Source: Lactobacillus kullabergensis (GTDB lineage Bacteria; Bacillota; Bacilli; Lactobacillales; Lactobacillaceae). Taken from it: a DNA stretch of 64,000 nt. Every line of letters begins with the position of its first letter. Position 1 is the stretch's first letter. Both the position numbers and the translations under genes were made by a program. The stretch is taken from contig NZ_KQ033871.1 in the NCBI RefSeq assembly GCF_000967195.1, forward strand, positions 1 to 64,000. Reading direction: 5' to 3'. Under the pieces are notes generated by a model that worked only from the letters and a program-made list of their open reading frames with translations, did no database searches and was not told the DNA's origin. Positions 25,750 through 33,915 of the stretch are shown here, one piece after another.

Positions 25750-26693
25750 AAACTGACAGGTCCTTGCTTTTTCACATTAGCCCAATTATATGGGTCATTA
25801 ATAGTTTTATCTTCTTTAGCCAGCATGTGATCTAATTTATGCCGGTCTTCATCACGTTGCTTATCAGTGTAAGTATTTAGTTCAGTCAACAGATCATTAT
25901 AAAACTTAGTTTCTTTTGCACTCTTCCAGAAATATTCTTCATATTGAACGTTTTTAAAATGCCATGGTTTAAAGAAAAGGTTGTAGTGAATCAGGCTGGG
26001 GTTAGTTAAAGGTTCAGTATTATCATTTGGCATTGCATCCCATTTGGGGTCTAAATGTAAAATTCTCTTATCGCCAATTTCGTTTAAATAATCTTGATCA
26101 GGGGCAATACAGTCAAAATGATATTTGCTGAGTAAACTCATGAAATGATCAATAAAATTCTCATCGCGAAAGGCTTTACAGTTTAAAACCAGCATGCCGG
26201 AATTAATGTATTTTTTAGGATCAAGAACTAATACGTCTTTAATGTAGGCAACCATTTTTGTTACAAATTGAATGGAAGAATCAGTACAAGCTGCAAAGAG
26301 GTGATTGCCAAGTTCTGTATCATACAATTTACCAATATCATCATTTATGATTGTGTCACTGTCGATATAAATTGCCTTATCATATTGGGGAAACAGATCA
26401 GGAATAAATAAGCGGTAAAAAATGGACATGGTAAAGAAATCAGCCCGTAAATAGTTTTCCGTACGATTTTGAATTGGTGCAACTATTTCATCGTTAATCT
26501 TAAAGAATTTAACATGAACATTAGAAGAGCCTATTTCTAATAAATCCTGTTTGTGCTGCGATGATAAGTCCTGACTTAAAAAATAGATAGTATAATCTTT
26601 ATCATCAGCAGCATTCTTTACTAAAGAGTTCAGCGAAACTGCTGCGTATTTTGTAAAATCATCACTAATTGCATAAAAAACTGGAATTGTCAT
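25746..26693 (-). CDS. Family 8 glycosyltransferase
   Basis: 315 residues from the ATG with TTGGAGA at proper spacing; an in-frame ATG 21 bases earlier lies inside the previous gene's end. The GT8 pattern is clear: an N-terminal IPVFYAISDDFTKYAAVSL, the metal-binding DSD in YIDSDTII, NSGMLVLN and the HYN..KPW region near the C-terminus. It is a retaining transferase, probably adding glucose or galactose from a UDP-sugar. The second GT8 gene lies directly upstream. Confidence 0.88.
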   Translation of the reverse strand: MTIPVFYAISDDFTKYAAVSLNSLVKNAADDKDYTIYFLSQDLSSQHKQDLLEIGSSNVHVKFFKINDEIVAPIQNRTENYLRADFFTMSIFYRLFIPDLFPQYDKAIYIDSDTIINDDIGKLYDTELGNHLFAACTDSSIQFVTKMVAYIKDVLVLDPKKYINSGMLVLNCKAFRDENFIDHFMSLLSKYHFDCIAPDQDYLNEIGDKRILHLDPKWDAMPNDNTEPLTNPSLIHYNLFFKPWHFKNVQYEEYFWKSAKETKFYNDLLTELNTYTDKQRDEDRHKLDHMLAKEDKTINDPYNWANVKKQGPVSL

Positions 26694-26713
26694 ATATTTA
26701 TTTTCTCCAAACA

Positions 26714-27553
26714 TTATTTTTGTACTAAATTGCTTTTCACATTGAGATAGTAATTCAGAATGTCATCATATTCGTGCAATTTTAGTACTGTATGTACTCG
26801 CTTAACATCCCAGGGCTTAACAGTCAGAGTATGAAACACGGGCCAAAAACGGAAACTGGTAGTAAAATGCTGAATTACAGTGTCCGACTGTAATTTATAC
26901 TGTTCATTATAACGACGCGGAGCAATTTTCTTATTTCTGGCATAACGGTTAATTGCAGTTTGATCAGGCATTAACACGGTTCTAGTCTGCAGAAGGTGCC
27001 TAATTCTAGCGAATAATTTTGTTTTTCTAATTTCTGGCAGGTTAAGTAACAAAACGCCGGAATTAATGTAGTCAAAAACTTTATGCTCGTGCAGGTTGTG
27101 AAAAAAGAACCGTCCCCAGTAATCAAGAACGCCAGCGAATTCGTAATTAGTTAGATCTTGTTGGTAAAAGCTAACGAGGCTGCGCCTGACTATTACATCA
27201 GCGTCGAGGTACAGTATTTTATTTGGCAACTGTGGTATTTCGTCAGCGAAGAGCCTAAGCATAGCATAAGGGGTAAAATGAGTACTCATGTTAGCTATTA
27301 ACGGCTCTCTGACAAACAGGCCGGTGCAATCCATTAATTTTAACGTATTGTGCGGATTTTGTTTTACCAAAAGTTCTTTTAAATAGTCCGCTGCATGTTT
27401 GCTGAAAGGCTTAAATTTCTTGTGATAGCTTTGAGTGTACATTGTTAGGATGTAGATATGGAGTTCCTTTGCACTGCTATTTCTTATTAATGAAAGTGTA
27501 GCGATAAGAATGCCATCTTCGGCGTTATGATCGCCACAAAAAAGAATATTCAT
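26714..27553 (-). CDS. Family 8 glycosyltransferase (second)
   Basis: 279 residues with the GT8 DXD motif as LYLDADVIV, the NSGVLLLNL stretch, and HFTTSFRFWP..KPW at the end. AAGGAG precedes the ATG. It is diverged from the neighbouring GT8 rather than a recent copy, so the two should add different sugars or act in sequence. No signal peptide is seen. Lipoteichoic acid anchor, glycolipid or surface glycan modification are the candidate jobs, which is inference from the pairing with acyltransferases. Confidence 0.87.
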   Translation of the reverse strand: MNILFCGDHNAEDGILIATLSLIRNSSAKELHIYILTMYTQSYHKKFKPFSKHAADYLKELLVKQNPHNTLKLMDCTGLFVREPLIANMSTHFTPYAMLRLFADEIPQLPNKILYLDADVIVRRSLVSFYQQDLTNYEFAGVLDYWGRFFFHNLHEHKVFDYINSGVLLLNLPEIRKTKLFARIRHLLQTRTVLMPDQTAINRYARNKKIAPRRYNEQYKLQSDTVIQHFTTSFRFWPVFHTLTVKPWDVKRVHTVLKLHEYDDILNYYLNVKSNLVQK

Positions 27554-27563
27554 TGAGAACTCC

Positions 27564-28328
27564 TTAATTTATTTTTTGATACATATAATATTCGAAATCA
27601 CTTGTTAAGGCACGTTTTTGCATTGTCTGATAAACCTGCTTATGCAGCTTTTCTTGCGCCTGCTTTTTAGTGAGACGTTTATCTGGATAGAAGGGTCCAT
27701 CGATGTAGACGGTTATCTGCGGTTTCTTACCCCACTTGGGCTTAGAATAAGTTGTAGTCATAGTAAAGCTGGCAGAGTCAAGTGCAACAGGGAAATGCAT
27801 GCTGTTCACTGGAAAAGGCCTGATTTTAGTGTAATAAGGCCAAACATGTGATTCAGGATAAATGACGACTACTTTTTTGGCTTTAATAACAGTAGTGATT
27901 GCTTTAATCAATTTTGCGGATTGTTCTATGTTTTCACCAACAGGAAGTCCGAAATATGGTAAAACCAGTTTGCCTAAAACAGGGATGCCCCAATTTGATT
28001 GTGCTGCAATAGCATAATATTTTTTTGCAGGAACAATGCTGAGCGGCAAAACCACATCGCCAAAAGTTTGGGTATGATTACCATAGATAAAATACCCCTG
28101 ATCGTTTGTAGCTTGCAACTTTTCCTTACCAATTATTCGTACTCTCAGGATTAAATTAATATAGACCATACTAATTAGATGTCCTAAAGGGCGTACAAAC
28201 TTGGACCAGATTTTCCCACTTAATGACTTCGGAAAAATAGCATAACTATTTGGTAAATGATAATCTTGGTTCAGGCTAACTATCAAATCATCTGTTAAAT
28301 GATGATAGAAGTATTTTCGCTTACCCAT
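27564..28328 (-). CDS. PlsC-like acyltransferase, HX5D variant
   Basis: 254 residues, first gene of the glycosyltransferase/acyltransferase unit. The active-site region reads NHTQTFGDVVLP, so His and Asp are five residues apart rather than the standard four; this GNHTQ type occurs in Firmicute paralogues. VVVIYPESHVWPYYTKIRPF is the later motif that orients the acyl chain. A hydrophobic segment near residues 50-65 could anchor it to the membrane. The 229-base gap upstream holds its promoter and the PTS terminator. Confidence 0.75.
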   Translation of the reverse strand: MGKRKYFYHHLTDDLIVSLNQDYHLPNSYAIFPKSLSGKIWSKFVRPLGHLISMVYINLILRVRIIGKEKLQATNDQGYFIYGNHTQTFGDVVLPLSIVPAKKYYAIAAQSNWGIPVLGKLVLPYFGLPVGENIEQSAKLIKAITTVIKAKKVVVIYPESHVWPYYTKIRPFPVNSMHFPVALDSASFTMTTTYSKPKWGKKPQITVYIDGPFYPDKRLTKKQAQEKLHKQVYQTMQKRALTSDFEYYMYQKIN

Positions 28329-28494
28329 CGAACCCTTCTTTCAATAAAGTCAATAAGTAATTTTATCATGAATTGCTTAAGATTAAAAAGGTTGCTAAAA
28401 AGCTTGATAAAATAGTATAAACTGCTATTTAATCTATCAACATATATAGAAATAAAAAATGATTTTTTGTAATTTTAAGTAATTATATATAAAA

Positions 28495-28520
28495 AGAGCA
28501 CACTAATCAAAGTGTACTCT
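28495..28520 (-). terminator. Terminator of the mannose-family PTS operon
   Basis: On the minus strand AGAGtACACT pairs with AGTGTgCTCT around a six-base loop, followed by five T. Confidence 0.85.
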
Positions 28521-28557
28521 ATTATCTGCCAAAAAGCAGAGTAAAAATGAACTTTTA

Positions 28558-29403
28558 TTAAAATAACCCAATCAAACAGCCGATAGTTACAATCACAACC
28601 ATGATGATAATTACTTTAGTAGCTGTCATTTGTTTACTAGAAACAAGCCACCAGCCTAAAATAACCATAGCTAGTGGTAAAAGTCCTGGAAAGATACCGT
28701 CTAGGACTGTTTGTAAGGGTTGCGATTTGCCTCCCAAAGGAATTTTAGCCACAGTTTTGAGAACAATTGTATTTGCAGCTAAAGCTCCTACGACCATTAC
28801 GCCTAAGATGTTAAACGCATCAGTAATTCTCTTGGAATTTTCGCCCACAATAGTGTCGATTGCACCAACACCCAATTTATAACCGCTGTGAAAGGCAATA
28901 TAGGAAATTGTGGGTCCGATTATGCCATAAGCAATAATGTAAAATAAAGGTCCGACGGGACTGCCGCCTTTAGCCAAGCTCATTGCAATTGATAACAAAA
29001 TAGGAACGATAATGCCTTGAATAATTGAATCACCAATACCGGCCAAAGGACCCATTAAAGTAGCTTTAATGTTAACGGGCATTTCTTCTGAAACATCGTT
29101 GCCCAAAGCAATTTGCTCTTCCAAAGAAGCAACAATCCCATTAATAATTTGACCTGTTTGCGGTTCGGTATTGTAAAACATGGAATGACGCTCAAGCAAG
29201 CGTCTCTTTTTCTCAGGATCATTTTTATAATATTTGCGCGCAAATGGTAAATAAGAATATGCCCAAGCGTGACCCTGCAACTTTTCATAACTCATCGAAC
29301 TGAGGTGTGTAAAACCCCACCTATACCATATTTGATTAAGTTCATGTTTTGTTAGTAGCTTTTGTGGTTCAGTATTATTTTCTTTTGTAGCCATTTTTAA
29401 CAC
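28558..29403 (-). CDS. PTS mannose/fructose/sorbose-family IID component
   Basis: 281 residues, family IID: LTKHELNQIWYRWGF at the N-terminus, then RHSMFYNTEPQTG and LMGPLAGIGDSIIQG, followed by several membrane segments. It forms the membrane channel with IIC. Seven bases separate it from the IIC gene. It is the last gene of the EIIA-EIIB-EIIC-EIID unit, with its own terminator behind it. Confidence 0.93.
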   Translation of the reverse strand: MLKMATKENNTEPQKLLTKHELNQIWYRWGFTHLSSMSYEKLQGHAWAYSYLPFARKYYKNDPEKKRRLLERHSMFYNTEPQTGQIINGIVASLEEQIALGNDVSEEMPVNIKATLMGPLAGIGDSIIQGIIVPILLSIAMSLAKGGSPVGPLFYIIAYGIIGPTISYIAFHSGYKLGVGAIDTIVGENSKRITDAFNILGVMVVGALAANTIVLKTVAKIPLGGKSQPLQTVLDGIFPGLLPLAMVILGWWLVSSKQMTATKVIIIMVVIVTIGCLIGLF

Positions 29404-29409
29404 CTCTCT

Positions 29410-30270
29410 TTAAAATAAGTCTTCATCTTCATATTCGTCATCATTATCAACCGCCTGTTCTGCATTATTTGCAGAGCTAGTAGCAGTAGGAGTAGTGCTT
29501 TTACCAGTTGACATGTAATACAAATATGCGACTAAAGCAGAAATAAAGACAATTGCAATCATGCTTAATTTGGCAAAAGCAAGTAAAACAAAGCCGACAA
29601 AGAAGAAAATAAAGTGTGATTTGTTTTTGATCACTATGCTCATTAACATGGCAATACCCAAGGCTGGCAAAACGCCGCCCAAAACCTGAATAATGTGGGT
29701 TACAATAGCAGGAATGCTGTCGATTAGCCAATTGACTAAACCTTTACCATAGTAAATTGCCAGAAAAACTGGTACAGCACGTAAAAGGAAGGTAGTGATT
29801 TGCGGATAAACTAAATGGTTCAGGACAATACCACGGTCATCATTATTATGAGCGGCGTTTTCGGCACGGGTATTCCAGAAAGAGTAAAGGGCCATTCTGC
29901 CGTTATAGAAAATTAAGCCAAATGTCTGACCAATGAGAATAGATAAGGTAACAGCGATTGCAGGATTTTTAGTGGTCGCCATGGCTAAGCCAATTCCGCC
30001 ATAAGCTGCATAAGTAATTTCACTGTTAGTAGCACCTCCAGTTGACAGGTTGGCGATGAAAACCGCTTGGACAGCTAAGCCACATAAAATACCATTTTTA
30101 ATGTCACCAAAGGCCAGGCCGACCAGTAGACCGGCTACTAAAGGTCTACCAACAATGTAGAATCCCCCAGACATACCAAATAGCCAAGGGGTTTCAATCG
30201 CTCCCAGGTAACAGAAAATTCCTGTTAAAAGTGCGGGAAAAAATAAATTATTCATTTTTATTGCCTCCAA
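29410..30270 (-). CDS. PTS mannose/fructose/sorbose-family IIC component
   Basis: A 286-residue, mostly hydrophobic protein with typical IIC segments (GGFYIVGRPLVAGLLVGLAFGD and ATNSEITYAAYGGIGLA), and an acidic tail of D and E residues after about 265. It makes the translocation path for the sugar with IID. Three bases separate it from the IIB gene. The long acidic tail is not part of the usual family core. Confidence 0.93.
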   Translation of the reverse strand: MEAIKMNNLFFPALLTGIFCYLGAIETPWLFGMSGGFYIVGRPLVAGLLVGLAFGDIKNGILCGLAVQAVFIANLSTGGATNSEITYAAYGGIGLAMATTKNPAIAVTLSILIGQTFGLIFYNGRMALYSFWNTRAENAAHNNDDRGIVLNHLVYPQITTFLLRAVPVFLAIYYGKGLVNWLIDSIPAIVTHIIQVLGGVLPALGIAMLMSIVIKNKSHFIFFFVGFVLLAFAKLSMIAIVFISALVAYLYYMSTGKSTTPTATSSANNAEQAVDNDDEYEDEDLF

Positions 30271-30273
30271 AAA

Positions 30274-30768
30274 TTAGGACATAGAATCATATTTCTTTTT
30301 CATGGTTGACCAAGGCTTAATTTCATCATCAGGTAATAGCTGAAATTGAATATCAATGCCATGTTTAGCAATATCTTCAAAAGCGTTATAGTCATCCTGA
30401 TCAATGGCTACAGTCCGTCCGAGCACCTTAGTTCCTGGACGGGTATTCATCGGGCCAACATTTAATACTTTGCCAAAATCAATTCCCATGTCTGCCATTT
30501 GGGCAAAAGTCTTGGGAGAGTCACTGATTAAGAAGAATTTCTTCTTAGACTCAATTCCTTTTTTAATTTTGTCGCCAGCTTCAGCAACCGTATAAATACC
30601 AACTTTTAAATCGTTAGCAGCAGCTTTTAAGACCTTGCGGCGTAACTTGTCATGGGCAATATTATCACCGACAACTAAAATGCCGTCCACAGGACGTGCT
30701 TTTGTCCAACGGGTCATAGTTTGGCCGTGGATTACCCGATCATCAATTCTTACTACTGAAATACTCAT
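30274..30768 (-). CDS. PTS mannose/fructose/sorbose-family IIB component
   Basis: 164 residues with the phosphorylation motif DDRVIHGQ; His14 takes phosphate from IIA and passes it to the sugar. NVGPMNTRPGTKVLG and the C-terminal LLPDDEIKPW are family blocks. The usual operon order IIA-IIB-IIC-IID is kept. Confidence 0.94.
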   Translation of the reverse strand: MSISVVRIDDRVIHGQTMTRWTKARPVDGILVVGDNIAHDKLRRKVLKAAANDLKVGIYTVAEAGDKIKKGIESKKKFFLISDSPKTFAQMADMGIDFGKVLNVGPMNTRPGTKVLGRTVAIDQDDYNAFEDIAKHGIDIQFQLLPDDEIKPWSTMKKKYDSMS

Positions 30769-30792
30769 TATTAATACACCTTTCTTATTTTT

Positions 30793-31206
30793 TTAAAATT
30801 CAATATCGTCATCATCATCTTGCTGGTCTTGAGCAACTTCAATACCATTGGTTCCTGCCTGTAGAACTGTCTGTACGGCTTCATCAAGCGTTGTATTGTC
30901 AGATAACTGAGGGACAAGTTCTAAAAGCATTGGTAGGTTCAGACCACTGACTACCCGGGTTTTTTCTGTATGAGCCAAGTAGTACTTATAGGACTCATTG
31001 TATGGAGTTCCACCTTTTAAATCTGCCAGAATTAAGACTGGTTCTGTCTCACCGTCAAGTAGCTCTTGTAGACGGTCGCAATATGAACCAATTCCTTTTT
31101 CATCTAATTCAAGTGTCATGATATGGTCTGATTTGCCGGCAATAAATTCAAAGCCAGAAGCGATGCCTTGTGCTAAATGTCCGTGTGAAGTTAATAATAT
31201 TTTCAC
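30793..31206 (-). CDS. PTS mannose/fructose/sorbose-family IIA component
   Basis: 137 residues from the GTG at 31206, eight bases after AAAGGAG; an earlier GTG in frame (31215) lies too near that box. The N-terminus MKILLTSHGHLAQG carries the phosphorylated His8. ADLKGGTPYNESYKYYL is a conserved IIA region. The C-terminus is an acidic tail (about nine D and E residues). It is the first gene of the PTS unit and faces deoC across a compact regulatory gap. Confidence 0.93.
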   Translation of the reverse strand: MKILLTSHGHLAQGIASGFEFIAGKSDHIMTLELDEKGIGSYCDRLQELLDGETEPVLILADLKGGTPYNESYKYYLAHTEKTRVVSGLNLPMLLELVPQLSDNTTLDEAVQTVLQAGTNGIEVAQDQQDDDDDIEF

Positions 31207-31221
31207 TAAAATCACTCCTTT

Positions 31222-31231
31222 TGTAAATACA
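31222..31231. promoter_or_regulatory. Candidate GntR operator, PTS side
   Basis: TGTAAATACA lies just before the PTS ribosome binding site and forms part of a perfect 8-base inverted repeat (TTGTAAAT and ATTTACAA, 31221-31244). The same ten bases recur in front of deoC, and a GntR gene follows deoC. Confidence 0.5.
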
Positions 31232-31248
31232 TATTAATTTACAACACA

Positions 31249-31277
31249 ATTATATGTAATCGCTTTATATAAGTCAA
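31249..31277 (-). promoter_or_regulatory. Promoter of the PTS operon
   Basis: On the minus strand TTGACT, a 17-base spacer and TATAAT form a near-consensus sigma-A promoter. Confidence 0.75.
31255..31268 (+). promoter_or_regulatory. Cre-like box inside the PTS promoter
   Basis: TGTAATCGCTTTAT agrees with cre at 12 of 14 positions and fills the spacer of the PTS promoter, where bound CcpA would block it. Confidence 0.4.
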
Positions 31278-31305
31278 ACACTATTTTTAAATAAAAAGTA
31301 AGCGG

Positions 31306-31334
31306 TTGACATTATAACTTTCTGTGGTTAAAAT
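31306..31334 (+). promoter_or_regulatory. Promoter of deoC
   Basis: A perfect TTGACA, a 17-base spacer and TAAAAT, with the start region followed by the TGTAAATACA word and the AAAGGAG ribosome binding site. Confidence 0.75.
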
Positions 31335-31341
31335 CAGTTTA

Positions 31342-31351
31342 TGTAAATACA
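31342..31351. promoter_or_regulatory. Candidate GntR operator, deoC side
   Basis: A second copy of TGTAAATACA, between the deoC promoter and its ribosome binding site, where a bound repressor would stop transcription. It matches the copy on the PTS side. Confidence 0.5.
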
Positions 31352-31366
31352 AAAAGGAGAATAACA

Positions 31367-32074
31367 ATGAAATATACAATAGATGACTTTGCACGACTAA
31401 TTGATCATACTAACTTACATGCGGATGCGACTGAAGAAGACATGAAAAAGTTATGCGATGAAGCTAAAAAATATCATTTCAAGATGGTAGCAATTAATGA
31501 AGTCCAATCGGAATTTTGTGCCCAACAGTTAAAAGGGACGGATATTGATACTGGCGCTGCGATTAGTTTTCCTTTGGGACAAACTACAATAACTTGTAAA
31601 TTGGCAGAAACTAAAGATGCGTTACAAAACGGTGCCAATGAAATCGATTATGTTGTTAATTTAACGCAAGTGCGGGTTCATAATTGGTCTTATATTGAAG
31701 ATGAAATGACTCAAATGGTTAAACTTTGCCATGATCACGATGTGCCATGTAAGGTCATTTTTGAAACCTGCTACTTGACTAAAGCTGAAATTAAACAGCT
31801 GGCCTTGATTGCTAAAAAGGTGAAACCAGATTTTGTCAAAACTTCAACTGGCTTTGGCACCGCTGGCGCAAAAGTAGAAGATGTAAAACTGATGAAAGAA
31901 AATGTTGGTTCGAATGTTAAAGTCAAAGCTGCAGGTGGAATTCGCAATACCGATGATTTTTTAGCAATGATTGCAGCCGGAGCAGAACGGATAGGCACGA
32001 GCTCGGGCGTAAAGATTATTGAAACTCTTAAACAGCGGTTTGAAAAAGACGGCATTAACTCAATTGAAATTTAA
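31367..32074 (+). CDS. deoC: Deoxyribose-phosphate aldolase
   Basis: 235 residues, of usual family length. [20 protein letters not shown] at the N-terminus, [15 protein letters not shown] and the Schiff-base lysine in [10 protein letters not shown], then KAAGGIRN, are all DERA blocks. The enzyme splits 2-deoxyribose 5-phosphate to glyceraldehyde 3-phosphate and acetaldehyde. No other nucleoside genes are present; instead it faces a mannose-family PTS and is followed by a GntR gene, so it may act on the phosphorylated sugar brought in by that PTS, or on a DERA-like substrate. Confidence 0.92.
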   Translation: MKYTIDDFARLIDHTNLHADATEEDMKKLCDEAKKYHFKMVAINEVQSEFCAQQLKGTDIDTGAAISFPLGQTTITCKLAETKDALQNGANEIDYVVNLTQVRVHNWSYIEDEMTQMVKLCHDHDVPCKVIFETCYLTKAEIKQLALIAKKVKPDFVKTSTGFGTAGAKVEDVKLMKENVGSNVKVKAAGGIRNTDDFLAMIAAGAERIGTSSGVKIIETLKQRFEKDGINSIEI

Positions 32075-32098
32075 GTGTAAATAAAAAATAGTGTCAAA

Positions 32099-32145
32099 AA
32101 AGCCGGTGTAAGTAGGGATTATTTAGCTCTTTACACCGGTTTTTG
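32099..32145 (+). terminator. Terminator of deoC
   Basis: AAAGCCGGTGTAA pairs with TTACACCGGTTTTT around a 19-base loop, followed by T-rich sequence. Confidence 0.85.
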
Positions 32146-32202
32146 GCATGGTATAGTATTCTTATAATGGTATAATTAACAAGATGAAAGTGGTGGAACT
32201 AA

Positions 32203-32922
32203 TTGGTAAAAAAAGAACTTCCTAAATATCAAGTAATTGCCAACGATCTTTTGAATAAAATTCAAACTGGCATTTATGCGCAAAATACAATTATTCCTCC
32301 AGAAACTGAATTAGCGGATAAATATCAGGTAAGTCGACCAACAATGAGGCAAGCGATCTCATTGCTGGTCAATCAAGGTTATTTAGAGCGGCGTCGTAAA
32401 AGGGGCACCCTGGTTAAAAAAGTTAAAATCGAGCAGGAATTTACCCATTTGATTGAAAGCTATAGCGCAGAAATGAGTGCCAAAGGCATCTACCCTAAAA
32501 CCAATCTGCTTTATTTTGATGAAGAAAAAGCTACACCCGAAGTATGCAAAAATTTACAGCTGCCTGAGAAAGCACCAGTTTTTAAATTAGTGCGGCTACG
32601 CTATGCTAATGATCAACCGATTGTTTTAGTTACAACTTATGTGCCTAAACAGAGGATACCTGAGTTGATTAATTATAATTTTGCCCAAGATTCTTTATAC
32701 AGCACACTTGAAAAATACCATTTAAAAGTCACCCGGGTAATTAGAAAATTGGAAGTAATGGAAGCTGAGGAAACTACCGCCAACTTATTAAATATTGCAG
32801 TCCATAAGCCGATTTTTTACTTTCACACTCAAGGACTGACAAGGGATGAGCAGCCCATTGAGTACTCAATCGCTAAATACCGCGGAGACATTAATTCATT
32901 TATAATAGATGTCCAGCGTTAA
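32203..32922 (+). CDS. GntR/HutC-family transcriptional regulator
   Basis: 239 residues. The N-terminal winged helix shows NTIIPPETELADKYQVSRPTMRQAI, and a UTRA effector domain follows from about 85 to the end (IEQEFTHLIESYSAEM then EYSIAKYRGDINSF). The start is TTG, eight bases after GTGGTGG; no ATG in frame fits. UTRA domains bind phosphorylated sugars, so it is a good candidate repressor of the divergent PTS/deoC pair, probably through the TGTAAATACA words. Confidence 0.88.
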   Translation: MVKKELPKYQVIANDLLNKIQTGIYAQNTIIPPETELADKYQVSRPTMRQAISLLVNQGYLERRRKRGTLVKKVKIEQEFTHLIESYSAEMSAKGIYPKTNLLYFDEEKATPEVCKNLQLPEKAPVFKLVRLRYANDQPIVLVTTYVPKQRIPELINYNFAQDSLYSTLEKYHLKVTRVIRKLEVMEAEETTANLLNIAVHKPIFYFHTQGLTRDEQPIEYSIAKYRGDINSFIIDVQR

Positions 32923-32935
32923 TTTGATATATAAA

Positions 32936-32972
32936 AAGTCTTACTTTGCCTGTGCAAGTCGAAGTAAGACTT
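32936..32972. terminator. Bidirectional terminator between gntR and the DUF4097 gene
   Basis: AAGTCTTACTT and AAGTAAGACTT form an 11-bp stem; A and T runs on either side suit both converging genes. Confidence 0.85.
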
Positions 32973-32975
32973 CTT

Positions 32976-33710
32976 TTATTGAATTTTGATTGAGCCAACC
33001 GAGCTGATAGCAGTTAATTGATTGGCACTACCTTCATGCTTGTAAAAATGCTTGCCCATTCTACTGCCATGAAAGTAGATCGAGCCTAAAGTGGCGAATA
33101 AATCGTAATCTGTCTTATGCTCTTCATCATCTATCATTTTTAGTGAACCAGCGGCTAGTTTAAAGTGGTTTTTCCCTTGCAAGCTTGTGACCCTGATAGT
33201 TCCGGCAGCCAAATTTGCATGAGAATTCATCTTACAGTGATTGATGGATAAACTGCCAGCGTCTAGCACCATTTCGGCTTTATTTTGGATCGTGACGTCC
33301 TGTAATTTTAAGGAACCGGCATTTGCTCTGACTTCAAGTTGCTGCATGTTAAGTCCAGCTAGATCAATGCTGCCAGCAAAATTATTTAGCTGGACTTCAT
33401 TCAGTTCTGCAGCTTGCGGTACTGTAATTGTTATTTTAGGTTTAATTCTGCTAATATAAACTTTTTTGTGAAAATGAGGCTTTCGTTCACGAATAAAAAG
33501 GGTTTGCTCTGCCACACGAATTTTTATTCGATTAGGATTAATGTCATGAGTTGATATATGAAAACCAGCGCCCACTTGAATAGTGACACTAGCGGTGGCT
33601 ATTTCGGCATCTATGTTAATAAAATTTTCTAAATCAATTTCTTGCGATTCTACTTTTTCATCATGAGCTTCAAATTCTTTGTCGAAGTCTCCGTCAATAT
33701 ATATTTTCAT
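32976..33710 (-). CDS. DUF4097-type beta-solenoid protein (isolated copy)
   Basis: 244 residues with no signal peptide or membrane segment at the start. From about residue 100 it repeats short beta strands (NNFAGSIDLAGLNMQQLEVRANAGSLKL and so on), the DUF4097 or putative adhesin pattern, which ends in AISSVGSIKIQ. Its strands carry GS steps (AGSL, VGSI) where the neighbouring paralogues have GD. It has its own terminators and is not part of the PadR operon, though likely derived from the same family. Function is unknown; envelope or sensing roles are proposed for the family. Confidence 0.75.
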   Translation of the reverse strand: MKIYIDGDFDKEFEAHDEKVESQEIDLENFINIDAEIATASVTIQVGAGFHISTHDINPNRIKIRVAEQTLFIRERKPHFHKKVYISRIKPKITITVPQAAELNEVQLNNFAGSIDLAGLNMQQLEVRANAGSLKLQDVTIQNKAEMVLDAGSLSINHCKMNSHANLAAGTIRVTSLQGKNHFKLAAGSLKMIDDEEHKTDYDLFATLGSIYFHGSRMGKHFYKHEGSANQLTAISSVGSIKIQ

Positions 33711-33837
33711 GATTAAGCTGTCTCTTATCTTTTTAACATAAATTTAATTTTTTCTTTATCTTATGATATCACGCTAGCTTAAATGAAGCAATAAAAAAAT
33801 AAAGTATTAGATTTAGTCAGCTAAAATAACCATTTAA

Positions 33838-33877
33838 AAAGACTAGGATTAATTTTAAAAATCAATCCCAGTCTTTT
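33838..33877 (-). terminator. Terminator of the PadR/HAAS/DUF4097 operon
   Basis: AAAGACTgGGATT pairs with AATCCtAGTCTTT on the minus strand, followed by T-rich sequence. Confidence 0.7.
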
Positions 33878-33915
33878 GCTTTATGTGGGTTAATCAGTTG
33901 CAAGATGTATAGAAG

